Under the pieces are notes generated by a model that worked only from the letters and a program-made list of their open reading frames with translations, did not search any database and had not been told where the DNA came from. Below are positions 26,354-34,314 of a DNA stretch of 64,000 nucleotides, in pieces. The position numbers were made by a program, and so were the translations under genes. Origin of the DNA: Pseudoalteromonas gelatinilytica (GTDB lineage: Bacteria > Pseudomonadota > Gammaproteobacteria > Enterobacterales > Alteromonadaceae); assembly GCF_001641615.1 (NCBI RefSeq), contig NZ_LRRU01000007.1, positions 1 to 64,000 on the forward strand, given 5' to 3'. Every line of letters starts with the position of its first letter. The first letter of the stretch is position 1.

Positions 26354-27042
26354 TCTTAGTGCAATTATCGTCAGGGGCGGGTCCTTTAGAGTGCTGTAAA
26401 GCGGTGGCTATGGCTGTTAAGCACCTTGAGTGTGATGCTAAAGCGTTAGCTATTAAGGTGAATACTCTTGCAGTAGAGCAAGCTGAGCTTTCAGGCTGCT
26501 ACAAATCGGTATTGCTTGAATTAACCGGTGCTGAGCCGCAAATTTTAAAACAGTTTGCGCAGCAATGGCATGGCTCGATGTTGTGGGTTTGTCAAAGCCC
26601 ATTCAGAGCAAGGCATAAGCGTAAAAACTGGTATTTTGGCGGTCAACTATTTGAAATAGCTGAGCAAACTTTTGATATCGAGATCCGCTTTCAGCAATGC
26701 CGCGCAAGTGGCGCGGGAGGCCAACATGTAAACACCACTGATTCAGCTGTTCGTGCTACCCATGTTGCGACAGGAACTACTGTTCGCGTAGAGAGTGAAA
26801 GAAGTCAGCATGCGAATAAGCGTTTAGCTCGAGTTTTGCTAATGCAAAAACTGGCAGAACAAGCTCAGCAGGCTGCTAGCCAGCAGCAAAAGTCGCGGTG
26901 GCAACAACACAATGAGCTGCAACGGGGTAATCCGATTCGTACGTTTAAGGGCCCTGAGTTTAGCCAGACTCACAAAGGAAAAGGACATGGAAAACTGTTG
27001 ATACCCAAACCACCTCAAGATGCGAGTTTCAGTTGGAATTAA
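26344..27042 (+). CDS. prfH: peptide chain release factor H
   Basis: 232 residues. A class-1 release-factor homologue with the catalytic GGQ loop ([21 protein letters not shown]) but without the codon-recognition superdomain of RF1/RF2. Known to hydrolyse peptidyl-tRNA on ribosomes whose decoding centre is cut, so that RtcB2 can then reseal the rRNA. It overlaps rtcB2 by 10 bp and is translationally coupled. The last 14 codons (about [13 protein letters not shown] and the stop) are encoded by the left terminal repeat of the MITE at 27001, so the native C-terminus has been replaced. Confidence 0.92.
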   Translation: MRMILVQLSSGAGPLECCKAVAMAVKHLECDAKALAIKVNTLAVEQAELSGCYKSVLLELTGAEPQILKQFAQQWHGSMLWVCQSPFRARHKRKNWYFGGQLFEIAEQTFDIEIRFQQCRASGAGGQHVNTTDSAVRATHVATGTTVRVESERSQHANKRLARVLLMQKLAEQAQQAASQQQKSRWQQHNELQRGNPIRTFKGPEFSQTHKGKGHGKLLIPKPPQDASFSWN

Positions 27043-27263
27043 AAGCGATTTAGGCAAGGCATTGATTGCAAGTAATAGTGGTTCTATTGTTAAGATCAAT
27101 AACGCAGTATAAATCGCTTTTAAACCAACCCTTTGGGCGCTTCACAGGCACTTACTCTCATCGTTGTTACTTCTTAAAAGGGACTGCCATTCTTGCAAAG
27201 TAACGCCTTGATATTAAGCACCTGTGAAACGCTGAATTCTGCATTTTGAGGTGGCTTGGGTAT
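27001..27263. mobile_element. 263-bp MITE-like element with 23-bp terminal inverted repeats
   Basis: The left end begins ATACCCAAACCACCTCAA; the right end (27241-27263) is its reverse complement with two mismatches over 23 bp. Internally, TTAAAAGCGATTTA (27039-27052) pairs with TAAATCGCTTTTAA (27109-27122), and GCGCTTCACAGG...CTTA pairs with TAAG...CCTGTGAAACGC (about 27137-27232), so the whole element can fold. No transposase. It contributes the end of prfH and the start of the phosphatase gene. I saw no obvious target-site duplication. Confidence 0.8.
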
Positions 27264-27578
27264 CTATGTAGCCGTAACCAGTGGCGTAGCCCAACGGCAG
27301 AAAAGGTATTCAACCAATACAATGGCATTAAAGCCCGCTCTGCAGGTACAAGCCCACGAGCAAGGCACACGGTAACAACTGCTGATATTAATTGGGCAGA
27401 TATAATTTTTGTGATGGAACATAAGCATAAACAACGCCTAAAAGCGCAGTTTAGCCGTTTATTGCAGCACAAGCCGATTCAGGTACTCGATATACCCGAC
27501 GAGTACCAATATATGGATGAGGCACTCATTGAAACTTTAAAGCAGTCAGTCGATCGCTATTTCGACCACACTGCATAA
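27246..27578 (+). CDS. low-molecular-weight protein tyrosine phosphatase-like protein with MITE-derived start
   Basis: 110 residues, with the P-loop C-X5-R-S in CSRNQWRSPTAEKVF near the N-terminus and the acid loop DIPDEYQYMDEAL near the C-terminus, as in small LMW-PTP-like proteins (about 110 residues). The only available start is TTG at 27246, inside the right terminal repeat of the MITE; it yields MRWLGYLCSRN, where relatives have a short hydrophobic strand before the Cys. There is no good ribosome binding site. Either the element supplied a workable new N-terminus or the gene is a 5'-truncated pseudogene. It follows prfH on the same strand. Confidence 0.65.
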   Translation: MRWLGYLCSRNQWRSPTAEKVFNQYNGIKARSAGTSPRARHTVTTADINWADIIFVMEHKHKQRLKAQFSRLLQHKPIQVLDIPDEYQYMDEALIETLKQSVDRYFDHTA

Positions 27579-27588
27579 TAAATAAAAC

Positions 27589-27606
27589 GAGGATAGAACG
27601 ATGTAA
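27589..27606 (+). promoter_or_regulatory. start-stop (ATG-TAA) element with ribosome binding site
   Basis: ACGAGGATAGAACG leads to ATG immediately followed by TAA (27601-27606), 9 bases before the structured leader of the RNA ligase operon. A ribosome placed here can only initiate and terminate, a known stalling arrangement. Chance occurrence is possible, but a similar layout precedes rtcB2. Confidence 0.4.
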
Positions 27607-27614
27607 TTCCATCA

Positions 27615-27672
27615 AGGCACAGCAATCCAAACACTTATAGTGTCACTACTATGAGTACGTACTGCTGTGTCT
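27615..27672 (+). ncRNA. structured leader of the RNA ligase-kinase operon
   Basis: AGGCACAGCA (27615-27624) pairs with TGCTGTGTCT (27663-27672): ten pairs, one of them G-U. It encloses the hairpin ACACT-TAT-AGTGT (27631-27643) and the self-complementary AGTACGTACT at 27654-27663, which overlaps the closing stem and would compete with it. It lies 56 bp before the ligase start. It may be a cis-regulatory RNA; a terminator is unlikely because no T tract follows. Confidence 0.5.
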
Positions 27673-27727
27673 ATTTCTTTGAAAGCTAAATGAATCTAGC
27701 TACTAATTAGAGTAGATATGGAGAAAT

Positions 27728-28378
27728 ATGATGAGAATTAAATATCCTCGTACCCCACACCTTCCATGGTCATTGGGGGCTACGAATGACGACGTAAAGC
27801 AACGAGATTTAAGCCATTTTGTAGGCAAACAAGTTGTGGTCACGGAAAAAATGGATGGTGAAAATACCACCTTATACAATGACTACATTCATGCAAGATC
27901 GATTGATAGCCGCTTTCATCCATCGCGCGCTTGGGTAAAAGCACTGCAAGCGCAAGTAGGTTATAAAATACCAATCGGATGGCGTATTTGTGGTGAGAAC
28001 CTTTATGCAAGGCATTCAATCTCATACAACAATTTGCCAAGTTATTTTATGGCTTTTTCTGTGTGGAATGAGCTCAATCAGAGTTTAAGTTGGCAAGACA
28101 CTAAGCAGTTTCTTGCAAGCTTGGGGCTAACAACGCCAAAGGAGCTGTATGTTGGTCTTTGGTGTGAGCAAACAATTAAAGCTATTTCGATAGATACAGT
28201 GAACCAAGAAGGCTATGTGGTGCGACTTGCTGAAGGTTTTCATTACAAAGATTTTGCAAGTGCGGTAGCTAAGTGGGTTAGAAATAACCATGTAACCACC
28301 GAGCAGCATTGGATGTACGCAGACGTTATTGCAAATGGTTTACAAAAATCGGCAGGGGGCAAGCATGGAAAAAGTTGA
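27728..28378 (+). CDS. ATP-dependent RNA ligase (Rnl family)
   Basis: 216 residues. Nucleotidyltransferase motif I is EKMDGENTT, with the adenylated lysine Lys41. A motif III-like AFSVWNE, motif IV EGYVVRL and motif V-like KWVRNN follow. It seals 3'-OH/5'-phosphate RNA ends using ATP, the opposite chemistry to RtcB. The start is one of two consecutive ATGs after ATGGAGAAAT. It overlaps the HD-kinase gene by 14 bp, so the pair forms a classical heal-and-seal module: the kinase prepares ends and the ligase joins them. Confidence 0.88.
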   Translation: MMRIKYPRTPHLPWSLGATNDDVKQRDLSHFVGKQVVVTEKMDGENTTLYNDYIHARSIDSRFHPSRAWVKALQAQVGYKIPIGWRICGENLYARHSISYNNLPSYFMAFSVWNELNQSLSWQDTKQFLASLGLTTPKELYVGLWCEQTIKAISIDTVNQEGYVVRLAEGFHYKDFASAVAKWVRNNHVTTEQHWMYADVIANGLQKSAGGKHGKS

Positions 28379-29624
28379 AAACTGGTTAGCCAGCCTTGAG
28401 CTGCAAAGTACTCCTAGTTTTGCCGAATGTGTAATGAATCTAGGGCGCTTTTTTCCGTTATTAAATGAATTTGAACAAACAGAGCAGGATTCAATTTGGC
28501 ATGCAGAAGGTAATGTCGCAATACATACTGATTTAGTGCTTAAAGCACTTTATGAGTTGCTTGCTGCTGAGGCTTCTCATATCACAGGTAAAAAGCGACA
28601 AGCATTGATTTTATCTGCCTTACTGCATGATATAGCCAAGCCATTGACCACCCGAAAAAAGGAGATTCAAGGTCAGTTAAGGGTTGTAGCTCCGTTACAC
28701 GAAGAAATTGGTGCAAGTTATTTAGCAACTAAGTTGATAGAGCTTCCGCTTGAGCACAGTGTGATCATGGTAATTATGGGCTTGGTGGGTTTTCATCAAG
28801 TGCCAAAACGCCTTGTGATTAAAAATCAAGAGTTTAGTGATTATTTCAAGTTATCACTAAATGCAGATTTAGAACTTCTCTATTGGCTTGAATTAGCCGA
28901 TATGCGCGGTCGAGTTTGCAATGACTTGGCAGTACAGCTTGATTTGTTAGAGCAGTATCGCATGTTTGCACAAGATTATGAGTTATGGGGGGTAACTAAT
29001 CCCACAACTACATATTTAGCGCGGATACAGGTTAAGCCTACTAAGTCAGAGCAAACATTGTTGGATGGTTATGCCATAAAACAGTTAGCTGATGGCGACA
29101 TTAAGCTTGTCGAAGAAGCCATTGCGAAAAACTATACAACCTGTCAGCAGTACAGTCATTGCTACATTATGTGTGGTATCAGCGGCAGTGGAAAATCAAC
29201 TTGGATCGCAAATAACTTAGTCGATTTTGAAGTCATCTCACTTGATGACATTAGGGCTGAAATTAACGGTAAACGTAGCTGCCAAAAAAGTCGCGGGCAA
29301 GTTTTGCAACTTGCTAAGCAACGCTTTAAAAAGGCACTAGCTGAAAAAAGAAACCTAGTGTGGGATGCTACAAACACTCGTAAAGACTTTAGAGAACCAT
29401 TGATTGAGTTAGCTATTAATTACGGGGCATTAGTCACATTAGTGGTATTTCAATTAAGTGCTAAAAGCTTAAAACAATACAACCACAATAGAACGTTTAG
29501 CGTCAGTGATGACGTGCAGCAAAATCAGCTTAAAAAGTTTGAATGGCCTTGGCAAAGCCAAACACATAGACAATTAGTGATTGGCGAAGCAGGGCAGCTA
29601 CTTTATCAATTTGGTCGTTTTTAA
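28365..29624 (+). CDS. HD phosphohydrolase-polynucleotide kinase fusion
   Basis: 419 residues from the ATG at 28365, preceded by CAGGGGGCAAGC; the upstream start at 28329 lies within the ligase gene. N-terminal HD domain: His in VAIHTDLVLKAL and the HD pair in LSALLHDIAKPLTTR. C-terminal P-loop kinase of the Pnkp type: Walker A GISGSGKST (about 271-279), LDDIRAEINGKRS and WDATNTRKDFR. The HD part probably removes 2',3'-cyclic or 3' phosphates and the kinase adds a 5' phosphate, giving ends for the adjacent ligase. The assignment of each activity is inferred from domain type. Confidence 0.88.
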   Translation: MEKVENWLASLELQSTPSFAECVMNLGRFFPLLNEFEQTEQDSIWHAEGNVAIHTDLVLKALYELLAAEASHITGKKRQALILSALLHDIAKPLTTRKKEIQGQLRVVAPLHEEIGASYLATKLIELPLEHSVIMVIMGLVGFHQVPKRLVIKNQEFSDYFKLSLNADLELLYWLELADMRGRVCNDLAVQLDLLEQYRMFAQDYELWGVTNPTTTYLARIQVKPTKSEQTLLDGYAIKQLADGDIKLVEEAIAKNYTTCQQYSHCYIMCGISGSGKSTWIANNLVDFEVISLDDIRAEINGKRSCQKSRGQVLQLAKQRFKKALAEKRNLVWDATNTRKDFREPLIELAINYGALVTLVVFQLSAKSLKQYNHNRTFSVSDDVQQNQLKKFEWPWQSQTHRQLVIGEAGQLLYQFGRF

Positions 29625-29633
29625 TTGTTACAA

Positions 29634-29658
29634 AATAGGCTCGCATTGCGAGCCTATT
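29634..29658. terminator. bidirectional terminator
   Basis: AATAGGCTCGC-ATT-GCGAGCCTATT, an 11-bp perfect stem between two convergent operons. It starts 10 bp after the kinase stop and overlaps the TAG stop of the minus-strand gene at 29654. A T-rich tract (TCTTTGTTTTTT) follows on the plus strand. Confidence 0.85.
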
Positions 29659-29914
29659 CTTTGTTTTTTAAGCGCTTATTTAAAAAATAATCTAGATAGA
29701 ATAGGCCACCACTAATCGTAGGAACGAGCACCCATACAGGGAGTTTTATCAGGCTTCTTAATATCATTATTGGCATCAAGATAATAAATGAAAACGTACC
29801 CAGCCCTCCATCATCATAGGAAGTGCCACTCTCCCATGTTAATGAAATCAATCCCGCTATTAATATCAGGCTTGCTAAAATTGCGGGTAAACGCAAAGTA
29901 ATGAGCTTTTTCAT
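29654..29914 (-). CDS. small hypothetical membrane protein
   Basis: 86 residues with two to three hydrophobic segments (LPAILASLILIAGLISLTW, FIILMPIMILRSLI, VWVLVPTISGGLFYLDYF) and a basic C-terminus (NKRLKNKE). AAAAAGGA precedes the ATG at good spacing, so it is likely translated. It starts 30 bp after rlaP and may be the last gene of the slipin-rtcBA operon, but could have its own promoter. No family recognised. Confidence 0.65.
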   Translation of the reverse strand: MKKLITLRLPAILASLILIAGLISLTWESGTSYDDGGLGTFSFIILMPIMILRSLIKLPVWVLVPTISGGLFYLDYFLNKRLKNKE

Positions 29915-29944
29915 ATAATTCCTTTTTAATTTTAAATAACAAAA

Positions 29945-30760
29945 CTATTCGCTCTCGTATCGCATAAGTGTCGTTTTAAACAACTGATTTAAAGCATCAA
30001 AATCGACGACTTTCTTCTTTACGTTAGCTGTGTAGTTTTCATGCCGTGTTAACTCTGCTTCAATAAACTCATTAATTACAGGCACAGCTGGCGCGTATTC
30101 TTTTTCTAAGCTTACCCGTTTTCGGGCGAGCAAATCTGAAATCGCAGCATCCAATGCAAGGTTCTCTTTGACAAGCTCCCTTAGTTTATCAAACTCAATC
30201 GGAGCAGGTTCATCGTATTTTTCGAGCCACATAATCGCCAGTAGTGGTCGTAATACGTAAAAGTATTTCTTCAGCGGCACACGCTCTTTTTTTAGATACT
30301 CTCTAAAGTTACCTTTTGCCATATGCAGGTAATGATAAATGCCTTTATGAGATGACACTATCTGTGGCATTAGCCGCTTTGCATGTGCAGCAAAAAAGCC
30401 ATCATCAACATACACTATGGGTGATTGTAACCACTCAATAAACGCGGGATTTGATTTGCTGAATAGTTTGAGTGCTTTACGAATATCCCAACCATTTATA
30501 TCGATTTCATCGACGATTGGGTATTCAATTACATCTCTTTGCTCTTCAACATCAATTGCTACATACCAATCTTTAGCATGCGCATAAATAAAGCGCACAT
30601 CATAATCACTGTTAGGACTTGCAAATCCCCATGCTCGGCTACCCGACTCAATAGCAAATAACACTTTAACGTTATGTTCTGATTCTGCCGCTTTTATGCG
30701 TCGCATTATTTCAGCTCTTACACTGTCATCGATTGCTGAGTGTGCTGTTGTGTTATTCAT
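29945..30760 (-). CDS. rlaP: RlaP-type nucleotidyltransferase
   Basis: 271 residues. A polymerase-beta-fold nucleotidyltransferase with ESGSRAWGFASPNSDYDVRF (GS motif and the metal-binding DYD pair) and a third carboxylate in DEIDINGWD. The following helices include KGIYHYLHMAKGNFREYL and KKYFYVLRPLLAIMWLE. It matches the RlaP family (YcgL), named for its association with RNA repair operons. It probably adds or restores nucleotides at damaged RNA ends. Its ATG overlaps the cca stop (ATGA), so it is co-translated with cca. Confidence 0.88.
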   Translation of the reverse strand: MNNTTAHSAIDDSVRAEIMRRIKAAESEHNVKVLFAIESGSRAWGFASPNSDYDVRFIYAHAKDWYVAIDVEEQRDVIEYPIVDEIDINGWDIRKALKLFSKSNPAFIEWLQSPIVYVDDGFFAAHAKRLMPQIVSSHKGIYHYLHMAKGNFREYLKKERVPLKKYFYVLRPLLAIMWLEKYDEPAPIEFDKLRELVKENLALDAAISDLLARKRVSLEKEYAPAVPVINEFIEAELTRHENYTANVKKKVVDFDALNQLFKTTLMRYESE

Positions 30761-32013
30761 TTTGTTTCCTTACTAATTTGCTCCGTGAAGTAATCACGTA
30801 GTTGCTTTATTTCTGCTTCGCGAACTGCTTTTCCGATGGCTATGCCGCTTTTACCTTGGTGTATTGCTTGTTGCACAAGTGCTTTTTTATCTAGCTTGTT
30901 TAGTTGTTTTACTAAATCCAGTGCAAGTGTTCGTTGCGCATAAGGGCGATGTATAAAACTTGGTCCCCGTCCTTGCGCATCACACTGACACGCATCCAAA
31001 AACTGCAAAAAGCGCGCAGGCTTATTTTGCGCATTTAGCTTGTCGACAAGTAATTTATGTAATTTTTTTGGTGTTAGCTGTGCGATTTTGTGACAACGCG
31101 TATGATTGTCACTGGTTAATGCTGCCAGCTCATAAAACCGTTTAGGCACTTTTAAACGCTGACAAAACGCCTTGATCACTGCTACGCCGCGTTGTTCATG
31201 GCCATGTAAATTGCCGTTTAGCTCAAAGCTCGTCGCCTTGCCAAAATCATGCGTTAATGCGGCAAAGCGAGTTTCTACATCAAAATTTAGCTGAGCCGCT
31301 CTTTGCAAAACTAACAGTGTATGGGTGTAAACATCGCCCTCAGGGTGGTGTTCTTTTGGTTGGGGAACACCACTCATTGCATCTATTTCTGGAAACACAC
31401 CTAGACCATACAACGTCTTGAAGTAAAGCTCAGGGTGAGGCTCAGCAAGTGCTTTTTCGGTTTCTTTCCAAACCCGTTCTGGCGTTAAATAAGCTAATTC
31501 ACCTTGTTGGTGTATTTGCATCATTAATGCCTTGGTTTCCGGATGTATACTAAAGCTTTCACCAAAACGAGCTAAAAATCGAGCCACTCTCAGTACACGT
31601 AATGGATCTTCAGCAAATGCGGCTGATGTATGTCTAAGTACTTTGTTATTTAAATCTTGTTGGCCGTTAAATGGGTCTATAAGCTCGCCATCGGCACTCA
31701 TCGCCATTGCATTGATAGTTAAGTCTCGTCGCGCAAGGTCGTCTTCTAAAGTTACGCTGGTACAGGCATTCACCGTGAACCCTTTGTAACCACGACCTTG
31801 CTTTCGTTCAGTGCGAGCTAAGGCATATTCTTGCTTGGTGGTTGGATGTAAAAATACAGGAAAATCACTACCAACAGTTTCAAAACCTAGGGCTAACATG
31901 GTTTCTGGTGTTTCACCCACAACAACAAAGTCTTGATCAGCTGCCGCTCTGTTTAGCAATTTGTCGCGAACTGCACCGCCGACTAAATAAACATGTTTTA
32001 ATGTGTTTTCCAT
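30757..32013 (-). CDS. cca: CCA tRNA nucleotidyltransferase with HD domain
   Basis: 418 residues. Class II CCA-adding enzyme of the multifunctional gammaproteobacterial type: VGGAVRDKLLNRAAADQDFVVVG (G-loop and DxD), RRDLTINAMA, EDPLRVLRVARFLARFG, and the HD domain (THDFGKATSF) with phosphohydrolase activity in relatives. It rebuilds the tRNA 3' CCA end. Placed 15 bp after rtcA and overlapping rlaP, it is part of the RNA repair operon rather than in its common housekeeping context. Whether the cell has another cca cannot be seen. Confidence 0.93.
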   Translation of the reverse strand: MENTLKHVYLVGGAVRDKLLNRAAADQDFVVVGETPETMLALGFETVGSDFPVFLHPTTKQEYALARTERKQGRGYKGFTVNACTSVTLEDDLARRDLTINAMAMSADGELIDPFNGQQDLNNKVLRHTSAAFAEDPLRVLRVARFLARFGESFSIHPETKALMMQIHQQGELAYLTPERVWKETEKALAEPHPELYFKTLYGLGVFPEIDAMSGVPQPKEHHPEGDVYTHTLLVLQRAAQLNFDVETRFAALTHDFGKATSFELNGNLHGHEQRGVAVIKAFCQRLKVPKRFYELAALTSDNHTRCHKIAQLTPKKLHKLLVDKLNAQNKPARFLQFLDACQCDAQGRGPSFIHRPYAQRTLALDLVKQLNKLDKKALVQQAIHQGKSGIAIGKAVREAEIKQLRDYFTEQISKETK

Positions 32014-32028
32014 TGCCGATCATCCTAA

Positions 32029-33063
32029 TTAGGTATCAGTTAATGATACCTGCCAAAGGTTATCATCAAGCTGAGTAAACGTTATCTCTACATGCAAAAG
32101 CGTTTTTATGACCTCTGCATTGGTTAAGCCGTGCAAGCTTGGTTCACTGGTTTTGAACTCGCCTTTACCGGCCAAAGCTAATGGCAAAAGCAGTTGATCT
32201 GCCAGATGTTCTTCTACTGCCGCTGCTGATTGGATAAATTGTGTAACCTGCTCTACTGCTTTGAGAGCCACTTTTTGTGCTGCAACGCCATGTTGACCAA
32301 TAACTTCAAAAATACTGTTATGAGTGTCTGATGTTATATGTAGCTGCAAGCTGTTTCCAGCTCCTATACTTTCTACACGAGTTATCGTGGTTTCAGCGCT
32401 TGTCCAATCAAGGCCTTGTTTTACAGTGCTAATTTCACGCTTCGCAACATGCCCCGGTAACTTGTTAACAAGTACTTTAATCGCCTTTTTGGCATCCTTA
32501 GTTGGCGGTGCAAAATGCGCAAAGGGCTTTAATGTTTCACACGGGTAAATGGTTAACTGCCATTTGCCACCACCGGCAGGGTAAAAGCCATACTTGGTAA
32601 CTGTAAGCTCGCAATGTACCCCCATTTTTGCTAAAGCTGGCAAATAACAGTGCTCAAAAAAGCACAGTGAAGGTGACATGCCATTATGTGTGCCACCCTC
32701 AAAGGTTATGGTAGAGGGCTGCTTTGCTGTCGCTAATGCCAGTAATACAGTTTGGCATACAAGCGTTGTACTGCCTGCTGTGCCAATCGCAAAGTGATAA
32801 TCCCCCGCTTTTATTTGTTTAGGCGCAAAGCGAATATGGTTTGAGCCCAGTTCAACTCCAGCTGTTTCGGCATCACAGATTTGTTGTGCTGCTAACACAC
32901 AGGTTAGGTGCTGGCGTAACAGGCCAGGCTTTTTTCGCTTGGCCCGAATATTAACAACTTCAATAGCTTGTTTGGTTAACATTGATAAGGTGAGGGCGGT
33001 GCGAAGTACTTGCCCTCCGCCTTCACCTTGTGCACCATCAATTATTAAATAGTTCATTATCAT
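32029..33063 (-). CDS. rtcA: RNA 3'-terminal phosphate cyclase
   Basis: 344 residues. Converts RNA 3'-phosphate to 2',3'-cyclic phosphate through a covalent AMP-enzyme. Family motifs include DGAQGEGGGQVLRTAL at the N-terminus, GTAGSTTLVCQT, GGTHNGMSPSLCFF and AGGGKW. His311 in SLHGLTNAEV lies where the adenylated histidine of the family is expected. ATG overlaps the rtcB stop (ATGA), so expression is coupled. In Salmonella, RtcA activity makes the cyclic-phosphate tRNA fragments that activate RtcR. Confidence 0.94.
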   Translation of the reverse strand: MIMNYLIIDGAQGEGGGQVLRTALTLSMLTKQAIEVVNIRAKRKKPGLLRQHLTCVLAAQQICDAETAGVELGSNHIRFAPKQIKAGDYHFAIGTAGSTTLVCQTVLLALATAKQPSTITFEGGTHNGMSPSLCFFEHCYLPALAKMGVHCELTVTKYGFYPAGGGKWQLTIYPCETLKPFAHFAPPTKDAKKAIKVLVNKLPGHVAKREISTVKQGLDWTSAETTITRVESIGAGNSLQLHITSDTHNSIFEVIGQHGVAAQKVALKAVEQVTQFIQSAAAVEEHLADQLLLPLALAGKGEFKTSEPSLHGLTNAEVIKTLLHVEITFTQLDDNLWQVSLTDT

Positions 33064-34286
33064 CCTTTTACGCAGACTATTTGCTTTAGCGTATGTACAA
33101 CCTCAACCAAGTCTTGCTGTGCAGCCATAACCTTTTCAATATCCTTGTACGCATGCGGAATTTCATCAATCACCGCGGCATCTTTGCGGCATTCTACCCC
33201 TTGGGTTGCCGCTATTTGATCTTGAATATTAAAGACCTTTTTAGCTTTTGTACGAGACATGACTCGGCCGGCTCCATGACTACAGCTATTAAAGCTATCT
33301 GGGTTTCCTAAGCCGCGAACAATAAAAGAGCGCGCTCCCATACTTCCGGGAATAATCCCCATTTCACCTTTTTGTGCACGTACAGCTCCTTTGCGTGTTA
33401 CAAAACAATCTTTGCCAAAGTGATGCTCACGCGAGATATAGTTATGATGACAGTTAACAGCAAGCTCCGCGGTTTCAAAAGCGATAGGTATTTGCTTTTT
33501 AAGCGCTTTGATTGCGTTAAACATCATGATCTCTCTGTTTTTAGCTGCAAAATCTTGCGCCCATTCTACAGCCTCAACATAGTCATCAAAGTATTCGCTT
33601 CCTTCTTTCAGATACGCAAGATCCATATCAGGTAAGTTGATTTGATGACGCTCCATCTCTTTTTTAGCCAACTCGATAAAGTAAGTGCCTATGCGGTTAC
33701 CAACTCCTCGGCTACCTGAGTGCAGCATGATCCAAACTGCATTGTTTTCATCTAGGCAGAGCTCTAAAAAATGATTGCCTGTGCCCATTGTACCTAGGTG
33801 ATTTACATGATTACTGTTTTTAATTGCAGGGTGCTTAGCGCAGATTTTTTCAAACCGCTTCTCAAGTTTTTGCCACTCACCTGCAACAACATCAGGAATA
33901 TTATGCCAAGCACCTCGGTCGCGAGCCCCTCTACCTCGGCCCGTGCGACCATGTGGTACCGCAGCTTCAAACGCATGACGAATTGCCGCCAGATTATCGG
34001 GCAGTTGCGAAGCCGTTAACGTTGTTTTCGTTGCAACCATACCGCAACCAATATCAACGCCTACCGCCGCAGGGATCACCGCATCTACAGAGGGAATGAC
34101 GCTACCTATTGTGGCGCCTTTGCCCATGTGAACATCTGGCATGACCGCGATATGAGAATGAACTAGCGACATTTGCGCAATATTATTTAATTGAGCAATA
34201 GCTGCATCTTCAAACGGTACGCCTTTTGTCCATGCCTTTATAGGTACCTGTCCTTGTTGTTCGATTGTGTTGTAGTTATTACACAT
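33060..34286 (-). CDS. rtcB: RNA-splicing ligase RtcB
   Basis: 408 residues, the same length as E. coli RtcB. Joins 3'-phosphate or 2',3'-cyclic phosphate ends to 5'-OH using GTP and Mn2+. His337 in CSHGAGRVMSR is the guanylation site and keeps the E. coli number. Metal motifs are GVDIGCGM (Cys), MGTGNHFLEL and HSGSRGVG, with HNYISRE near 280. Second gene of the slipin-rtcB-rtcA-cca-rlaP operon, 28 bp after slipin. The window also carries the paralogue rtcB2 at 25202. Confidence 0.96.
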   Translation of the reverse strand: MCNNYNTIEQQGQVPIKAWTKGVPFEDAAIAQLNNIAQMSLVHSHIAVMPDVHMGKGATIGSVIPSVDAVIPAAVGVDIGCGMVATKTTLTASQLPDNLAAIRHAFEAAVPHGRTGRGRGARDRGAWHNIPDVVAGEWQKLEKRFEKICAKHPAIKNSNHVNHLGTMGTGNHFLELCLDENNAVWIMLHSGSRGVGNRIGTYFIELAKKEMERHQINLPDMDLAYLKEGSEYFDDYVEAVEWAQDFAAKNREIMMFNAIKALKKQIPIAFETAELAVNCHHNYISREHHFGKDCFVTRKGAVRAQKGEMGIIPGSMGARSFIVRGLGNPDSFNSCSHGAGRVMSRTKAKKVFNIQDQIAATQGVECRKDAAVIDEIPHAYKDIEKVMAAQQDLVEVVHTLKQIVCVKG

Positions 34287-34314
34287 AATTTGATTCCTTA
34301 CTCGTCCTAGCCTG

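Noticed and set aside
27167..27472. 101-codon minus-strand ORF
   Set aside because: Antisense to the MITE and the phosphatase gene; it has the translated look of the repeat and no ribosome binding site.
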